Of a stretch of DNA of 36,762 nucleotides, positions 1-7,421 are shown one piece after another (position 1 is the stretch's first letter; each line of letters opens with the position of its first letter). The notes under the pieces are model-generated. The model ran no database searches. It was not told the origin of the DNA and saw nothing but the letters and a program-made list of their open reading frames with translations. This stretch comes from Clostridia bacterium (lineage in GTDB: Bacteria > Bacillota > Clostridia > UMGS1883). The stretch spans positions 1 through 36,762 of the forward strand of contig JAFYPR010000031.1 of the NCBI GenBank assembly GCA_017547445.1, written 5' to 3'. Position numbers and translations under genes: made by a program.

Positions 1-3000
1 ATAGCTTGCCTTGGGTTCCTTACTGTCTAACTGGAAGGGGTTCTTACCCTCTGCTTCCAGTCTGGGGTCGTAACGGAAGAGGTGCCAGTAGCCTGCCTCT
101 ACAGCTCTCTTTTCTTCTGCCTGAGCCGCTGTCATACCGCCCTTGATACCGTGGTTGATACAGGGAGCATAAGCAATTACAATAGAAGGTCCGTCATAGC
201 TTTCAGCTTCAACAAATGCCTTGATACACTGAGCAGGGTTAGCACCCATAGCAACCTGTGCTGTGTATACATAGCCGTAGCTCATAGCTATAGCCGCAAG
301 GTCCTTCTTCTTAACTTCCTTACCTGCAGCGGCAAACTGAGCAATAGCACCTGTAGGTGTAGCCTTGGATGCCTGACCGCCTGTGTTGGAATAAACCTCT
401 GTATCAAATACAACAATGTTTACATCCTGGTGAGAAGCGATAACATGGTCCAATCCGCCGAAGCCGATATCGTATGCCCAACCGTCACCACCGAAGATAT
501 ATACACTCTTCTTATTGAGGTATTCCTTCTTCTTAAGGATTTCCTTTGCTTCCTCTGTACCCATCTTTGTGAGCACTTCAACCAATTCTGCAGCCGCAAC
601 CTTGTTAGCTGTGCCGTCGTTCTTTGTAACTAAGAACTTGTCGATAACAGCCTTAGCAGCATCGTCAGCTGTTGCCTTAACTTCTTCTACCTTTTCGATA
701 AGCTGATTACGGAGTGTGTTCTGAGCAAGGAACATACCGTAGCCGTATTCTGCATTATCTTCAAAGAGGCTGTTTGCCCAGGCAGGACCTTCGCCCGCCT
801 TGTTAACTGTATAAGGTGTAGCAGGAGCACTGCCACCCCAGATAGAGGAACAGCCTGTTGCGTTAGCAATATACATTCTGTCGCCTGCAATCTGTGTAAC
901 GAGTTTTGCATAAGGTGTTTCGCCACAGCCTGCACAAGCACCGCTGAATTCAAGATAAGGCTGCTTGAACTGGCTGCCCTTAACTGTTGTAGCCTTGAAC
1001 TTTTCAATAACTTCAGCCTTTTCGGGAAGTGTAACTGCATAATCAAAGTATGCCTGTTCCTGAAGCTGTGTGTCAAGAGGCTTCATTTCAAGACACTTAC
1101 CGGGACATACGGAGGCACATGCACCGCAACCTGTACAGTCAAGAGCGGAAACAACCAGGGCATAGTTCATGCCGTCATACTGCTTCATTCCAACAACCTT
1201 CATGCCTTCGGGAGCCTTGTTAACTTCTTCATCTGTAAGAGCAATGGGACGGATTACTGCATGAGGACATACGTAAGAACACATATTACACTGCAAGCAC
1301 TTATCCTGATTCCATGTGGGCACGTCGATAGCAATGCCTCTCTTTTCAAATGCAGCAGAGCCTGAAGGAATTTCACCGTTAACGTACTTTTCAAAAGCAC
1401 TTACAGGAAGCTTATTACCCGCAAAGGAGTTGATGGGCATAAGAATTTCATTTACATAGTCAACAACACGGCTGTTTCCTTCAACCTTAGCTGTAAGAAC
1501 CTCATCTTCAGCATTTTTCCAATATTCGGGAACTTCAACCTTAACTACCTTTTCGCAGCCTGCGTCAATAGCGTCATGGTTCATCTTAACGATATCGTCA
1601 CCCTTCTTGGAGTAGGATGCTGTTGCCGCGTCCTTCATATAGCGGATTGCATCCTCAGCAGGAATAATATCAGCAAGCTTAAAGAATGCAGACTGAAGAA
1701 CAGTATTGATTCTGTTGCCTAAACCGATTTCCTTACCGATTGCAATACCGTCAATTACATAGAACTGAATATTATTTTCCGCAATATATCTCTTAACCTG
1801 ACCGGGGATATTCTTGTCAAGCTCTTCTACTGTCAGCCAGGGGCAGTTAAGAAGGAATACACCACCGGGCTTAACATCTGTTACCATGTCATACTTTCTG
1901 ATGTAGGAAGCCTTGTGACAAGCAACAAAGTCAGCCTTGTTAATAAGATATGTGGAAGTAATCTTCGCATTACCGAATCTAAGGTGAGATACTGTAAGAC
2001 CGCCTGACTTCTTGGAGTCATAGTCAAAGTAAGCCTGAACGTTCATGTCTGTATGGTCACCGATAATCTTAACAGAGTTCTTATTTGCACCAACAGTACC
2101 GTCAGCGCCAAGACCCCAGAACTTACAGCTTGTAATACCTTCAGGTGTTGTGTCAGGATTTTCTGTAATTTCAAGAGATGTAAATGTTACATCATCATTG
2201 ATACCGATTGTAAATCTCTTCTTTTCTGTGTTCTTGAATGCAGCAATAATCTGTGCAGGTGTTGTATCCTTACTTGCCAGACCGTATCTGCCGCCGTAGA
2301 GATCAGCCTTGATTCCTTCAGCCATACAGGATGCGCAAACATCAAGATACAAAGGCTCACCGATACTGCCGGCTTCCTTTGTTCTGTCAAGAACAACAAG
2401 TCTCTTACAGGTAGCAGGAACTGCCGCCGCAAAATGCTTTGCACTGAAGGGGCGGTAAAGTCTTACCTTGATAACGCCAACCTTCTGACCATTTGCATTA
2501 AGGTAGTCAACTGTTTCGCTGATTGTATCACAAACAGAGCCCATAGCAACCAATACTACTTCTGCATCAGGAGCGCCGTAGTAGTTAAAGAGCTTATAGT
2601 CTGTACCGATTTTTTCGTTAACCTTGTCCATATACTTCTGACAAAGCTCGGGAACTGCATCATAATATTTATTAGATGCTTCTCTTGCCTGGAAGAATAC
2701 GTCGGGGTTCTGTGCAGTACCGCGCTGTGCGGGATGCTGAGGATTGAGGCTCTTATTTCTGAACTCATCAATCTTGTCAAAGGGAACCATATCCCTTAAA
2801 TCCTCGTTATCCCATACTGCTACCTTCTGATACTCGTGGCTTGTTCTGAAACCGTCGAAGAAATGAAGGAAAGGCACCTTTGCTTCTAATGTTGTCATAT
2901 GAGCAACTGCACCTAAATCCATCGCTTCCTGAGGGTTGGTGGAAGCAAGCATAGCATAGCCTGTCTGACGACATGCATAAATATCCTGGTGGTCGCCAAA

Positions 3001-3369
3001 GATAGAAAGCGCATGACTTGCCAAAGCACGAGCCGAAACGTTTATAACGGAAGGCAAAAGCTCGCCTGCGATTTTATACATATTGGGTATCATAAGAAGA
3101 AGACCCTGAGACGCAGTATATGTTGTAGTAAGTGCGCCTGCAGTAAGTGAGCCGTGTACCGCACCTGCAGCACCTGCTTCAGACTGCATTTCAGCAATCT
3201 TTACAGTATTGCCGAATAAGTTTTTCTTACCTTCTGTTGCCCACTTGTCTGTTACTTCAGCCATGTTGGACGAAGGTGTAATGGGGTAAATAGCCGCCAC
3301 ATCCGTAAATGCATAGCTGGCCCATGCCGCCGCGGTATTACCATCCATGGTTTTCATTTTTCTTGCCAT
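1..3369 (-). CDS. nifJ: pyruvate:ferredoxin (flavodoxin) oxidoreductase, C-terminal end cut by the window
   Basis: This is a homodimeric-type PFOR, which oxidatively decarboxylates pyruvate to acetyl-CoA and CO2 and reduces ferredoxin in the cytoplasm. Translation from the ATG at 3369 starts MARKMKTMDGNTAAAWASYA and continues with the pyruvate-binding YPITPSSNMAE segment. About residues 680-760 carry two ferredoxin clusters (CLQCNMCSYVCP and CTGCGACASVCPG). The C-terminal third has the cysteine of SGACAGCGETPYAK and the thiamine diphosphate motif GGDGWAYDIGFGGLDH, then SNTGGQ. About 1,123 codons are visible with no stop, against roughly 1,170-1,190 in the family, so only the extreme C-terminus lies off the left edge. 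AGGAGG sits seven bases before the start. The gene has its own promoter, and the glycosyltransferase upstream ends in a terminator, so it is probably transcribed alone. It is the likely main source of reduced ferredoxin for the hydrogenase and Hdr/Flx systems. Confidence 0.97.
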   Translation of the reverse strand, partial: MARKMKTMDGNTAAAWASYAFTDVAAIYPITPSSNMAEVTDKWATEGKKNLFGNTVKIAEMQSEAGAAGAVHGSLTAGALTTTYTASQGLLLMIPNMYKIAGELLPSVINVSARALASHALSIFGDHQDIYACRQTGYAMLASTNPQEAMDLGAVAHMTTLEAKVPFLHFFDGFRTSHEYQKVAVWDNEDLRDMVPFDKIDEFRNKSLNPQHPAQRGTAQNPDVFFQAREASNKYYDAVPELCQKYMDKVNEKIGTDYKLFNYYGAPDAEVVLVAMGSVCDTISETVDYLNANGQKVGVIKVRLYRPFSAKHFAAAVPATCKRLVVLDRTKEAGSIGEPLYLDVCASCMAEGIKADLYGGRYGLASKDTTPAQIIAAFKNTEKKRFTIGINDDVTFTSLEITENPDTTPEGITSCKFWGLGADGTVGANKNSVKIIGDHTDMNVQAYFDYDSKKSGGLTVSHLRFGNAKITSTYLINKADFVACHKASYIRKYDMVTDVKPGGVFLLNCPWLTVEELDKNIPGQVKRYIAENNIQFYVIDGIAIGKEIGLGNRINTVLQSAFFKLADIIPAEDAIRYMKDAATASYSKKGDDIVKMNHDAIDAGCEKVVKVEVPEYWKNAEDEVLTAKVEGNSRVVDYVNEILMPINSFAGNKLPVSAFEKYVNGEIPSGSAAFEKRGIAIDVPTWNQDKCLQCNMCSYVCPHAVIRPIALTDEEVNKAPEGMKVVGMKQYDGMNYALVVSALDCTGCGACASVCPGKCLEMKPLDTQLQEQAYFDYAVTLPEKAEVIEKFKATTVKGSQFKQPYLEFSGACAGCGETPYAKLVTQIAGDRMYIANATGCSSIWGGSAPATPYTVNKAGEGPAWANSLFEDNAEYGYGMFLAQNTLRNQLIEKVEEVKATADDAAKAVIDKFLVTKNDGTANKVAAAELVEVLTKMGTEEAKEILKKKEYLNKKSVYIFGGDGWAYDIGFGGLDHVIASHQDVNIVVFDTEVYSNTGGQASKATPTGAIAQFAAAGKEVKKKDLAAIAMSYGYVYTAQVAMGANPAQCIKAFVEAESYDGPSIVIAYAPCINHGIKGGMTAAQAEEKRAVEAGYWHLFRYDPRLEAEGKNPFQLDSKEPKASY

Positions 3370-3390
3370 TGGAAATCCTCCTTTTATTAC

Positions 3391-3414
3391 AAGAGGAATA
3401 TCACAATTCCTCTT
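3391..3414 (-). promoter_or_regulatory. 9-bp stem-loop in the PFOR 5' leader
   Basis: AAGAGGAAT (3391-3399) and ATTCCTCTT (3406-3414) form a perfect 9-bp stem with a 6-base loop. It lies between the predicted transcription start near 3430 and the ribosome site at about 3377-3382. No U-tract follows it, so it is not an intrinsic terminator. It could be an operator or an mRNA-stabilising leader hairpin; the role is unknown. Confidence 0.5.
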
Positions 3415-3436
3415 TGTCGTATTAATAACTCCTTAC

Positions 3437-3465
3437 ATAATATCGCATTTTATTCATCCAGTCAA
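3437..3465 (-). promoter_or_regulatory. promoter of the PFOR gene
   Basis: On the minus strand, TTGACT (3465-3460) and TATTAT (3442-3437) are separated by exactly 17 bases, a near-consensus sigma-A promoter about 70 bases upstream of the PFOR start. Confidence 0.8.
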
Positions 3466-3478
3466 GCATCTTTTGTGC

Positions 3479-3516
3479 AAAAAAGACAGAAACTATAAAA
3501 AATTTCTGCCTTTTTT
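3479..3516 (-). terminator. intrinsic terminator of the glycosyltransferase gene
   Basis: AAAAAAG-CAGAAA (3479-3492) pairs with TTTCTG-CTTTTTT (3503-3516) across one mismatch. Read on the minus strand it comes immediately after the glycosyltransferase stop at 3524 and ends in a run of six U residues. Confidence 0.8.
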
Positions 3517-3523
3517 GTGTATT

Positions 3524-4546
3524 TTAATTAAATTTGTATATTTTTTGTGCTAATCTGTACAAACTCACAGTCAATTTTCTGCCCTGATAGCCGGGGAATG
3601 AGGAAATTACATTCAAAGAAAAATATTTAAGCATTGCATACAGATGAGGATCCTTACCCCTTATGTACTTCCAAAGCTTATCCTTTTTCTCAACATTTTC
3701 TTCACCGTCTGCAATATAGAGGAAAATTGTCGATACAACCATCATCATTGAAAGAGAAGAAAACATATTCTTATAAAGCACATAGCTCTGCTCTTTAATT
3801 TTCTCTAAATCGTGACAGTCAAGCATTATATATGTAACCTTCACCTGCTGGTCAACCCTGGATGCCATAATGCTTTCATTCACGCTTTGGTCGCTTCTGC
3901 CTATAAAATAGCGGTAAAGGTCAATATTCATATAATACAGGCTCTTTACGAAGGGCAAGGGATAATACACATAAATATTGTCAACATAGAATGTATGCTC
4001 AGGAAGCTCCAGACCGCATTCAATCAGCATTTCTCTTCTGTATGTAACCGCATGCATCATAAGATACTGACTTGTCTTGAGTCCTTTTGTTTCTTCCCAT
4101 GTGCAAACCTCTTCCTCCGGGAAAACATTTGTATATCGCATAATCTTACTTGAATTATCCTCAACATGCTCATACACATAGTTGGTGGCAATCATATCGG
4201 GAACTGTACCGTCATTAACAAGCTTTCTTATGCCCGAAAGGTACTTTAAAAACGCACCCTCGTCAAACCAGTCATCAGAGTCAACAACCTTGTAATAAAG
4301 ACCCGTTGCATGCTTAAGTCCTGTATTGACCGCACCACCGTGGCCTTTGTTTTCCTGATGTACCGCCTTTACAACCGAAGGGTACTTCGCCTGATATGCA
4401 TCAGCAATTTCCCCTGTTCTGTCCTTTGAGCCGTCATTTACTATAATTATTTCAACCTCTTCTCCCCCAACAAGAAGAGAATTAATACACTTTTCCATAT
4501 ATGCCTCCGAATTATAGCTCGGAATTGCAAAAGAAACGAGTTTCAT
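3524..4546 (-). CDS. family 2 glycosyltransferase
   Basis: A 340-residue GT-A fold glycosyltransferase of family GT2. The N-terminus has the nucleotide-sugar-binding pattern VSFAIPSYNSEAYMEKCINS and EIIIVNDGSKDRTGEIA. About residues 75-95 hold GHGGAVNTGL and the metal-binding VVDSDDWFD (DxD-type). The C-terminal 150 residues include a hydrophobic stretch near FSSLSMMMVVSTIFLYIA that could associate with the membrane but is not a clear transmembrane segment. The family transfers sugars to cell-wall, lipid or polysaccharide acceptors; donor and acceptor cannot be told here. GGGGTGAT precedes the ATG. It has its own consensus promoter, divergent from queT, and its own terminator, so it is a single-gene unit. 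Confidence 0.9.
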   Translation of the reverse strand: MKLVSFAIPSYNSEAYMEKCINSLLVGGEEVEIIIVNDGSKDRTGEIADAYQAKYPSVVKAVHQENKGHGGAVNTGLKHATGLYYKVVDSDDWFDEGAFLKYLSGIRKLVNDGTVPDMIATNYVYEHVEDNSSKIMRYTNVFPEEEVCTWEETKGLKTSQYLMMHAVTYRREMLIECGLELPEHTFYVDNIYVYYPLPFVKSLYYMNIDLYRYFIGRSDQSVNESIMASRVDQQVKVTYIMLDCHDLEKIKEQSYVLYKNMFSSLSMMMVVSTIFLYIADGEENVEKKDKLWKYIRGKDPHLYAMLKYFSLNVISSFPGYQGRKLTVSLYRLAQKIYKFN

Positions 4547-4564
4547 AAAATCACCCCATAAGCT

Positions 4565-4593
4565 ATTATACCACCGAGTGAATATTTTGTCAA
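4565..4593 (-). promoter_or_regulatory. consensus promoter of the glycosyltransferase gene
   Basis: On the minus strand, TTGACA (4593-4588) and TATAAT (4570-4565) are 17 bases apart, a perfect sigma-A consensus. It is back to back with the queT promoter; the two -35 boxes are separated by 7 bases. Confidence 0.85.
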
Positions 4594-4600
4594 AAGGTTG

Positions 4601-4629
4601 TTGACAGCAAAAGAAAAAAACTGTATACT
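4601..4629 (+). promoter_or_regulatory. promoter of the preQ1 riboswitch-queT transcript
   Basis: TTGACA (4601-4606), a 17-base spacer and TATACT (4624-4629). The expected transcription start near 4636 is about 15 bases before the first riboswitch helix. Confidence 0.85.
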
Positions 4630-4647
4630 CAATATGAATTCAATATG

Positions 4648-4745
4648 ACAGTTCGCGAGATGTTTAAGCCGAACCCAACATGGTTTCAATCTACATCTCA
4701 ATCCATCCTGTCACTAAACAAAACTACGGGACTTTTTGGGATGGG
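4648..4745 (+). promoter_or_regulatory. class III preQ1 riboswitch
   Basis: GTTCG (4651-4655) pairs with CGAAC (4670-4674). The loop between them contains GAGATGT (4657-4663), which is complementary to ACATCTC (4693-4699), giving an H-type pseudoknot. A further helix can form between CCATCC (4703-4708) and GGATGG (4739-4744). This layout of a compact pseudoknot plus a downstream long-range helix, placed directly ahead of queT in a Clostridia genome, matches the preQ1-III class known from Ruminococcaceae. The ligand would be the queuosine precursor preQ1. The class was assigned from structure and context, without a covariance-model search. Confidence 0.85.
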
Positions 4746-4767
4746 ATAGCTATGCCCATCTTTTTTT
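4740..4767 (+). terminator. riboswitch expression-platform terminator
   Basis: GATGGG (4740-4745) pairs with CCCATC (4755-4760), followed by seven T residues (4761-4767). Its left arm overlaps GGATGG (4739-4744), the right arm of the upstream riboswitch helix, so the two structures exclude each other. It lies 24 bases before the queT start. Confidence 0.7.
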
Positions 4768-4790
4768 GTCACAAAAAAGGAGTAATCAAA

Positions 4791-5282
4791 ATGAAATTAA
4801 CAGTAAAACAACTATCACGCGCTGCAGTCATCGCCGCGTTCTATGCCGCACTCTGCTTTTTCTTAAAGCCTTTAAGCTTTGGCAGTATACAGTTAAGAGT
4901 GTCCGAAACACTCTGTGTGCTCCCCATCTTTATTCCCGAAGCAATATTGGGTCTCTTCATCGGTTGTGTAATTGCCAATTTACTTGGCGGCGCACTTTTA
5001 ATTGACGTAATTTTAGGCTCAATTACAACTTTTACAGCGGCTGTTCTTACCCGTTTTATAAGTAAAAGGACCGATAACATCTATTTATCCCTCTTTCCGC
5101 CCGTTATTTTGAATGCACTTATCGTTGGCGCATATGTCCCCTTTATTTATTCCGACATTTCTCAGGTTAATCCTGTCCCCATCGTCCTTTTCAGTATGCT
5201 TACCGTAGGCATCGGACAGGCAGTAGTAATTTACCTTTTGGGAATCCCCTTCTCCCGCGCATTAAAACGCATCAGTTTTTAA
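4791..5282 (+). CDS. queT: QueT-family queuosine precursor transporter
   Basis: A 163-residue integral membrane protein of the QueT family (COG4708), the predicted substrate-binding S component of an ECF-type importer for preQ0/preQ1. The sequence is almost wholly hydrophobic with about five or six membrane spans. Conserved family features include the N-terminal AAVIAAFYAALCFFLKPLSFGSIQ region, LRVSETLCVLPIFIPEA and the glycine-rich GLFIGCVIANLLGG. An in-frame ATG at 4680 would add 37 residues, but that stretch is the riboswitch itself. The ATG at 4791 has AAGGAG eight bases upstream and gives the usual family length. Queuosine is a modified tRNA base, and many gut bacteria salvage its precursors. 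No queuosine biosynthesis gene is in the window. Expression is probably repressed by preQ1. Confidence 0.92.
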   Translation: MKLTVKQLSRAAVIAAFYAALCFFLKPLSFGSIQLRVSETLCVLPIFIPEAILGLFIGCVIANLLGGALLIDVILGSITTFTAAVLTRFISKRTDNIYLSLFPPVILNALIVGAYVPFIYSDISQVNPVPIVLFSMLTVGIGQAVVIYLLGIPFSRALKRISF

Positions 5283-5302
5283 CATTTTGTTAACATTTCT
5301 GT

Positions 5303-5341
5303 AAAAAGTCTCCCCTTGTATTGACTTGGGGAGCTTTTTTT
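5303..5341 (+). terminator. intrinsic terminator of queT
   Basis: CTCCCC (5310-5315) pairs with GGGGAG (5328-5333), flanked by an A-run and followed by seven T residues. It begins about 20 bases after the queT stop. Confidence 0.85.
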
Positions 5342-5349
5342 GTTATTAT
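5321..5349 (+). promoter_or_regulatory. promoter of the NlpC/P60 gene, overlapping the queT terminator
   Basis: TTGACT (5321-5326), a 17-base spacer and TATTAT (5344-5349); a TATAAT also follows at 5350-5355. The -35 box is in the loop of the queT terminator and the spacer contains its right arm and U-tract. Confidence 0.65.
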
Positions 5350-5422
5350 TATAATAGGTACGTATTCAATAAACTTCGGGGTTTTTAATCCCTTTACATT
5401 TTTTCAAAGGAGGATGATTAAC

Positions 5423-6595
5423 ATGGACCTATTATCACGAATCTTAACATTTTCATGTTCCGTGATAACAGCTCTCGCTGTCGGTATTTCTGCCGAAGCG
5501 CAGACAGGCACTGTAACTGCAACATCACTTAATGTCCGTTCCTCCACGACAACTTCATCCGATGTAATAACAAAGGTACACAATGGCGACAAGCTTGAAA
5601 TATTGGCATCCGACGGTGCATGGTATAAAATTCAGCTCTCTGACGGTACCTGTGGCTTTGTAAGCTCTGATTATCTTGAGCCTGACGAGGCAACCTTTGG
5701 CGTTGTAACGGCAACGAGCCTTATTGTGCGTTCTTCTACAGGCACATCATCCGATGCAATCACACAGCTTCCCTACGGAAGAGTCGTTGAGCTTTTGGCA
5801 TACGATGGCGCGTGGTATAAAATCAGCTATGAGAATGGTCAGATTGGCTATGTAAGTGCAGATTATATATCTCTTGACTTATCCTTAGCGGTTGAAACAC
5901 CTTATGTTGTATATGGCTATATCAATGCAACAAGCCTTAATATCCGTTCAACAACAAGTGTCAATTCTGATTCTATCGCAAAACTCCCTATGGGGACATG
6001 CATTGAAATTCTGGCATACGATGGCATATGGTATCATATAAAGGCAACCGACGGTATAACAGGCTATGCCAAGGCTGAATATGTATCAATGACACCTGTG
6101 GAATCAGATTTATCACTCTATGGTGATGAAGAATATGAAAACGATTCAATCACATATAATTCTGCCCCCCTTGTTACTGTTCCCCATGCTCCCGAGCCTC
6201 CGGGCGAAGAGGCGCGTCTTTTGGGCGAAGCAATAATAGCTGAGGCGAAAAATTATATGGGCAGACCATATGTATGGGCAGCATCAGGACCTGACAGCTT
6301 CGACTGCAGCGGTTTCACAATGTACATAATGAATCTTTTCGGCATCAGCCTTCCCCATCAATCGGGCCAGCAGTATAATTACGGCAAAAGTGTCGAAAAG
6401 ACAAATCTTGTAGCAGGTGACCTCGTTTTCTTCAAGTCGCCCAACACTTCGGGCGTAGCTCATGTCGGTATATATATTGGCGACGGCAACTTTATCCATG
6501 CATCAAGCGGCAGAGCAAAGTCTGTTACAATTTCGTCCTTAGGTGCAAACTACTATACAAAACATTATTTAGGTGCAAGACGTGTAACAGAATAA
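5423..6595 (+). CDS. secreted peptidoglycan endopeptidase, three SH3b domains plus NlpC/P60
   Basis: A 390-residue secreted cell-wall hydrolase. Residues 1-26 look like a signal peptide ending AEA-Q. Three bacterial SH3 repeats follow (about 27-86, 92-151 and 161-222), each starting with a variant of VTATSLNVRSS and containing DGAWYKI. SH3b domains usually bind peptidoglycan. After an acidic, proline-rich linker, the C-terminal NlpC/P60 domain (about 266-385) carries the catalytic Cys295 (DCSGF), His347 (HVGIYIG) and His359 (FIHA). This family cuts peptide stems, commonly the D-Glu to diamino acid bond. The ATG at 5423 lies nine bases after AAAGGAGG, whereas the ATG at 5414 overlaps that site. 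It follows the queT terminator and has its own promoter. Confidence 0.93.
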   Translation: MDLLSRILTFSCSVITALAVGISAEAQTGTVTATSLNVRSSTTTSSDVITKVHNGDKLEILASDGAWYKIQLSDGTCGFVSSDYLEPDEATFGVVTATSLIVRSSTGTSSDAITQLPYGRVVELLAYDGAWYKISYENGQIGYVSADYISLDLSLAVETPYVVYGYINATSLNIRSTTSVNSDSIAKLPMGTCIEILAYDGIWYHIKATDGITGYAKAEYVSMTPVESDLSLYGDEEYENDSITYNSAPLVTVPHAPEPPGEEARLLGEAIIAEAKNYMGRPYVWAASGPDSFDCSGFTMYIMNLFGISLPHQSGQQYNYGKSVEKTNLVAGDLVFFKSPNTSGVAHVGIYIGDGNFIHASSGRAKSVTISSLGANYYTKHYLGARRVTE

Positions 6596-6632
6596 TTTTG
6601 TATTTTGCCGAAAAAACACTTGAATTTTAATG

Positions 6633-6722
6633 AAAAAGGGACATACCCTGCCCGCCGTCAGCTATCATGCTGCATTTTCACCCGCCATATAGAAAATGAA
6701 TGAATGGGTGTGTCCCTTTTTT
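6633..6722 (+). repeat. palindromic element that also looks like the NlpC/P60 terminator
   Basis: AAAAAGGGACATACCC (6633-6648) pairs with GGGTGTGTCCCTTTTTT (6706-6722) with one mismatch, enclosing about 57 bases. The right arm ends in six T residues, so it may terminate the upstream gene. Its right half (GAAAATGAATGA then GGGTGTGTCCC) and its CCGTCAGC box recur at 12310-12370. The 13-mer AAAAAACACTTGA stands on both sides, at 6611-6623 and 6737-6749. It looks like a small dispersed non-coding element. Confidence 0.65.
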
Positions 6723-6745
6723 CTGAATTTTTATTCAAAAAACAC

Positions 6746-6773
6746 TTGACTTTTGTCAGGTATAATGTAAAAT
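6746..6773 (+). promoter_or_regulatory. possible promoter of rsmD
   Basis: TTGACT (6746-6751), a 16-base spacer and TAAAAT (6768-6773), preceded by an A-tract. A TATAAT at 6761 is only 9 bases from this -35 box, so the exact -10 box is uncertain. Confidence 0.45.
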
Positions 6774-6831
6774 AAAATATAATAATGGTATTATTGTGCC
6801 CTGCACAATAAGTTAATCGGGAGAGGTCAAT

Positions 6832-7374
6832 TTGAGAGTTATTTCCGGCAGTGCAAGAGGTTTAAAGCTTTCATCCTTAGACGGACTGGACACACGGCCT
6901 ACATTGGATAGGGTTAAAGAAGCGCTTTTCTCTATGCTTACACCATATATCAATCAGGCAACAGTGCTTGATTTGTTCGCAGGCAGCGGTGCTTTGGGTA
7001 TCGAATGCTTAAGCCGAGGCAGCAGTGATGCAGTTTTCGTAGAGATGAATCATAGCGCTATGGATATTGTAAAGAAGAATGTTGCTTCTGCCCGTCTTAC
7101 GGACAAGTCAGCATTTCACTGCAAAAATGCTCTTGAGTATTTAAAAACATCTGATAAAACCTTTGACCTGATTTTTCTTGACCCGCCATATCAGGGCGGA
7201 CTTTATGAAAAATGCCTTAACTCCATTTATGAAAACAGTCTTTTAAACCCTGAGGGTATAATTATTCTTGAATGGGACAGCGAAAACGCTCCCCCTTCTA
7301 TCCCCTCTCAGTTTGAGGTTTTAAAACAGCGCCGTTACGGCAGGGTTATGATAACCTTTGTTACATTTGAATAA
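6832..7374 (+). CDS. rsmD: 16S rRNA (guanine(966)-N(2))-methyltransferase RsmD
   Basis: A 180-residue SAM-dependent methyltransferase that methylates N2 of G966 (E. coli numbering) in 16S rRNA during 30S assembly. It starts with the family hallmark MRVISGSARGLKL, followed by TRPTLDRVKEALFSML. The SAM-binding motif I is VLDLFAGSGALGIECLSRG, and the catalytic motif IV is FLDPPYQGG. Length fits the family (about 180-190). The start codon is TTG at 6832; GGGAGAGG at 6819-6826 is well placed and no ATG fits the conserved N-terminus. The coiled-coil gene follows 47 bases later on the same strand, so they are likely co-transcribed. Confidence 0.95.
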   Translation: MRVISGSARGLKLSSLDGLDTRPTLDRVKEALFSMLTPYINQATVLDLFAGSGALGIECLSRGSSDAVFVEMNHSAMDIVKKNVASARLTDKSAFHCKNALEYLKTSDKTFDLIFLDPPYQGGLYEKCLNSIYENSLLNPEGIIILEWDSENAPPSIPSQFEVLKQRRYGRVMITFVTFE

Positions 7375-7421
7375 TAATTTTTATATCATAGCAAATTTTA
7401 AACATTTAGGAGGAATAAATC

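Noticed and set aside
2053-2799. 248-residue open frame on the plus strand
   Set aside because: It is antisense to the PFOR gene, cysteine-rich without any recognisable domain, and lacks a ribosome site. The PFOR codons explain the absence of stops.
4680-4790. 37-residue N-terminal extension of QueT
   Set aside because: This stretch is the preQ1 riboswitch and its terminator; the ATG at 4791 has a good ribosome site and gives the family length.
6746-6766. TTGACT-TATAAT promoter with a 9-base gap ahead of rsmD
   Set aside because: The spacing is far too short for sigma-A recognition; TAAAAT at 6768 with a 16-base spacer is more reasonable.
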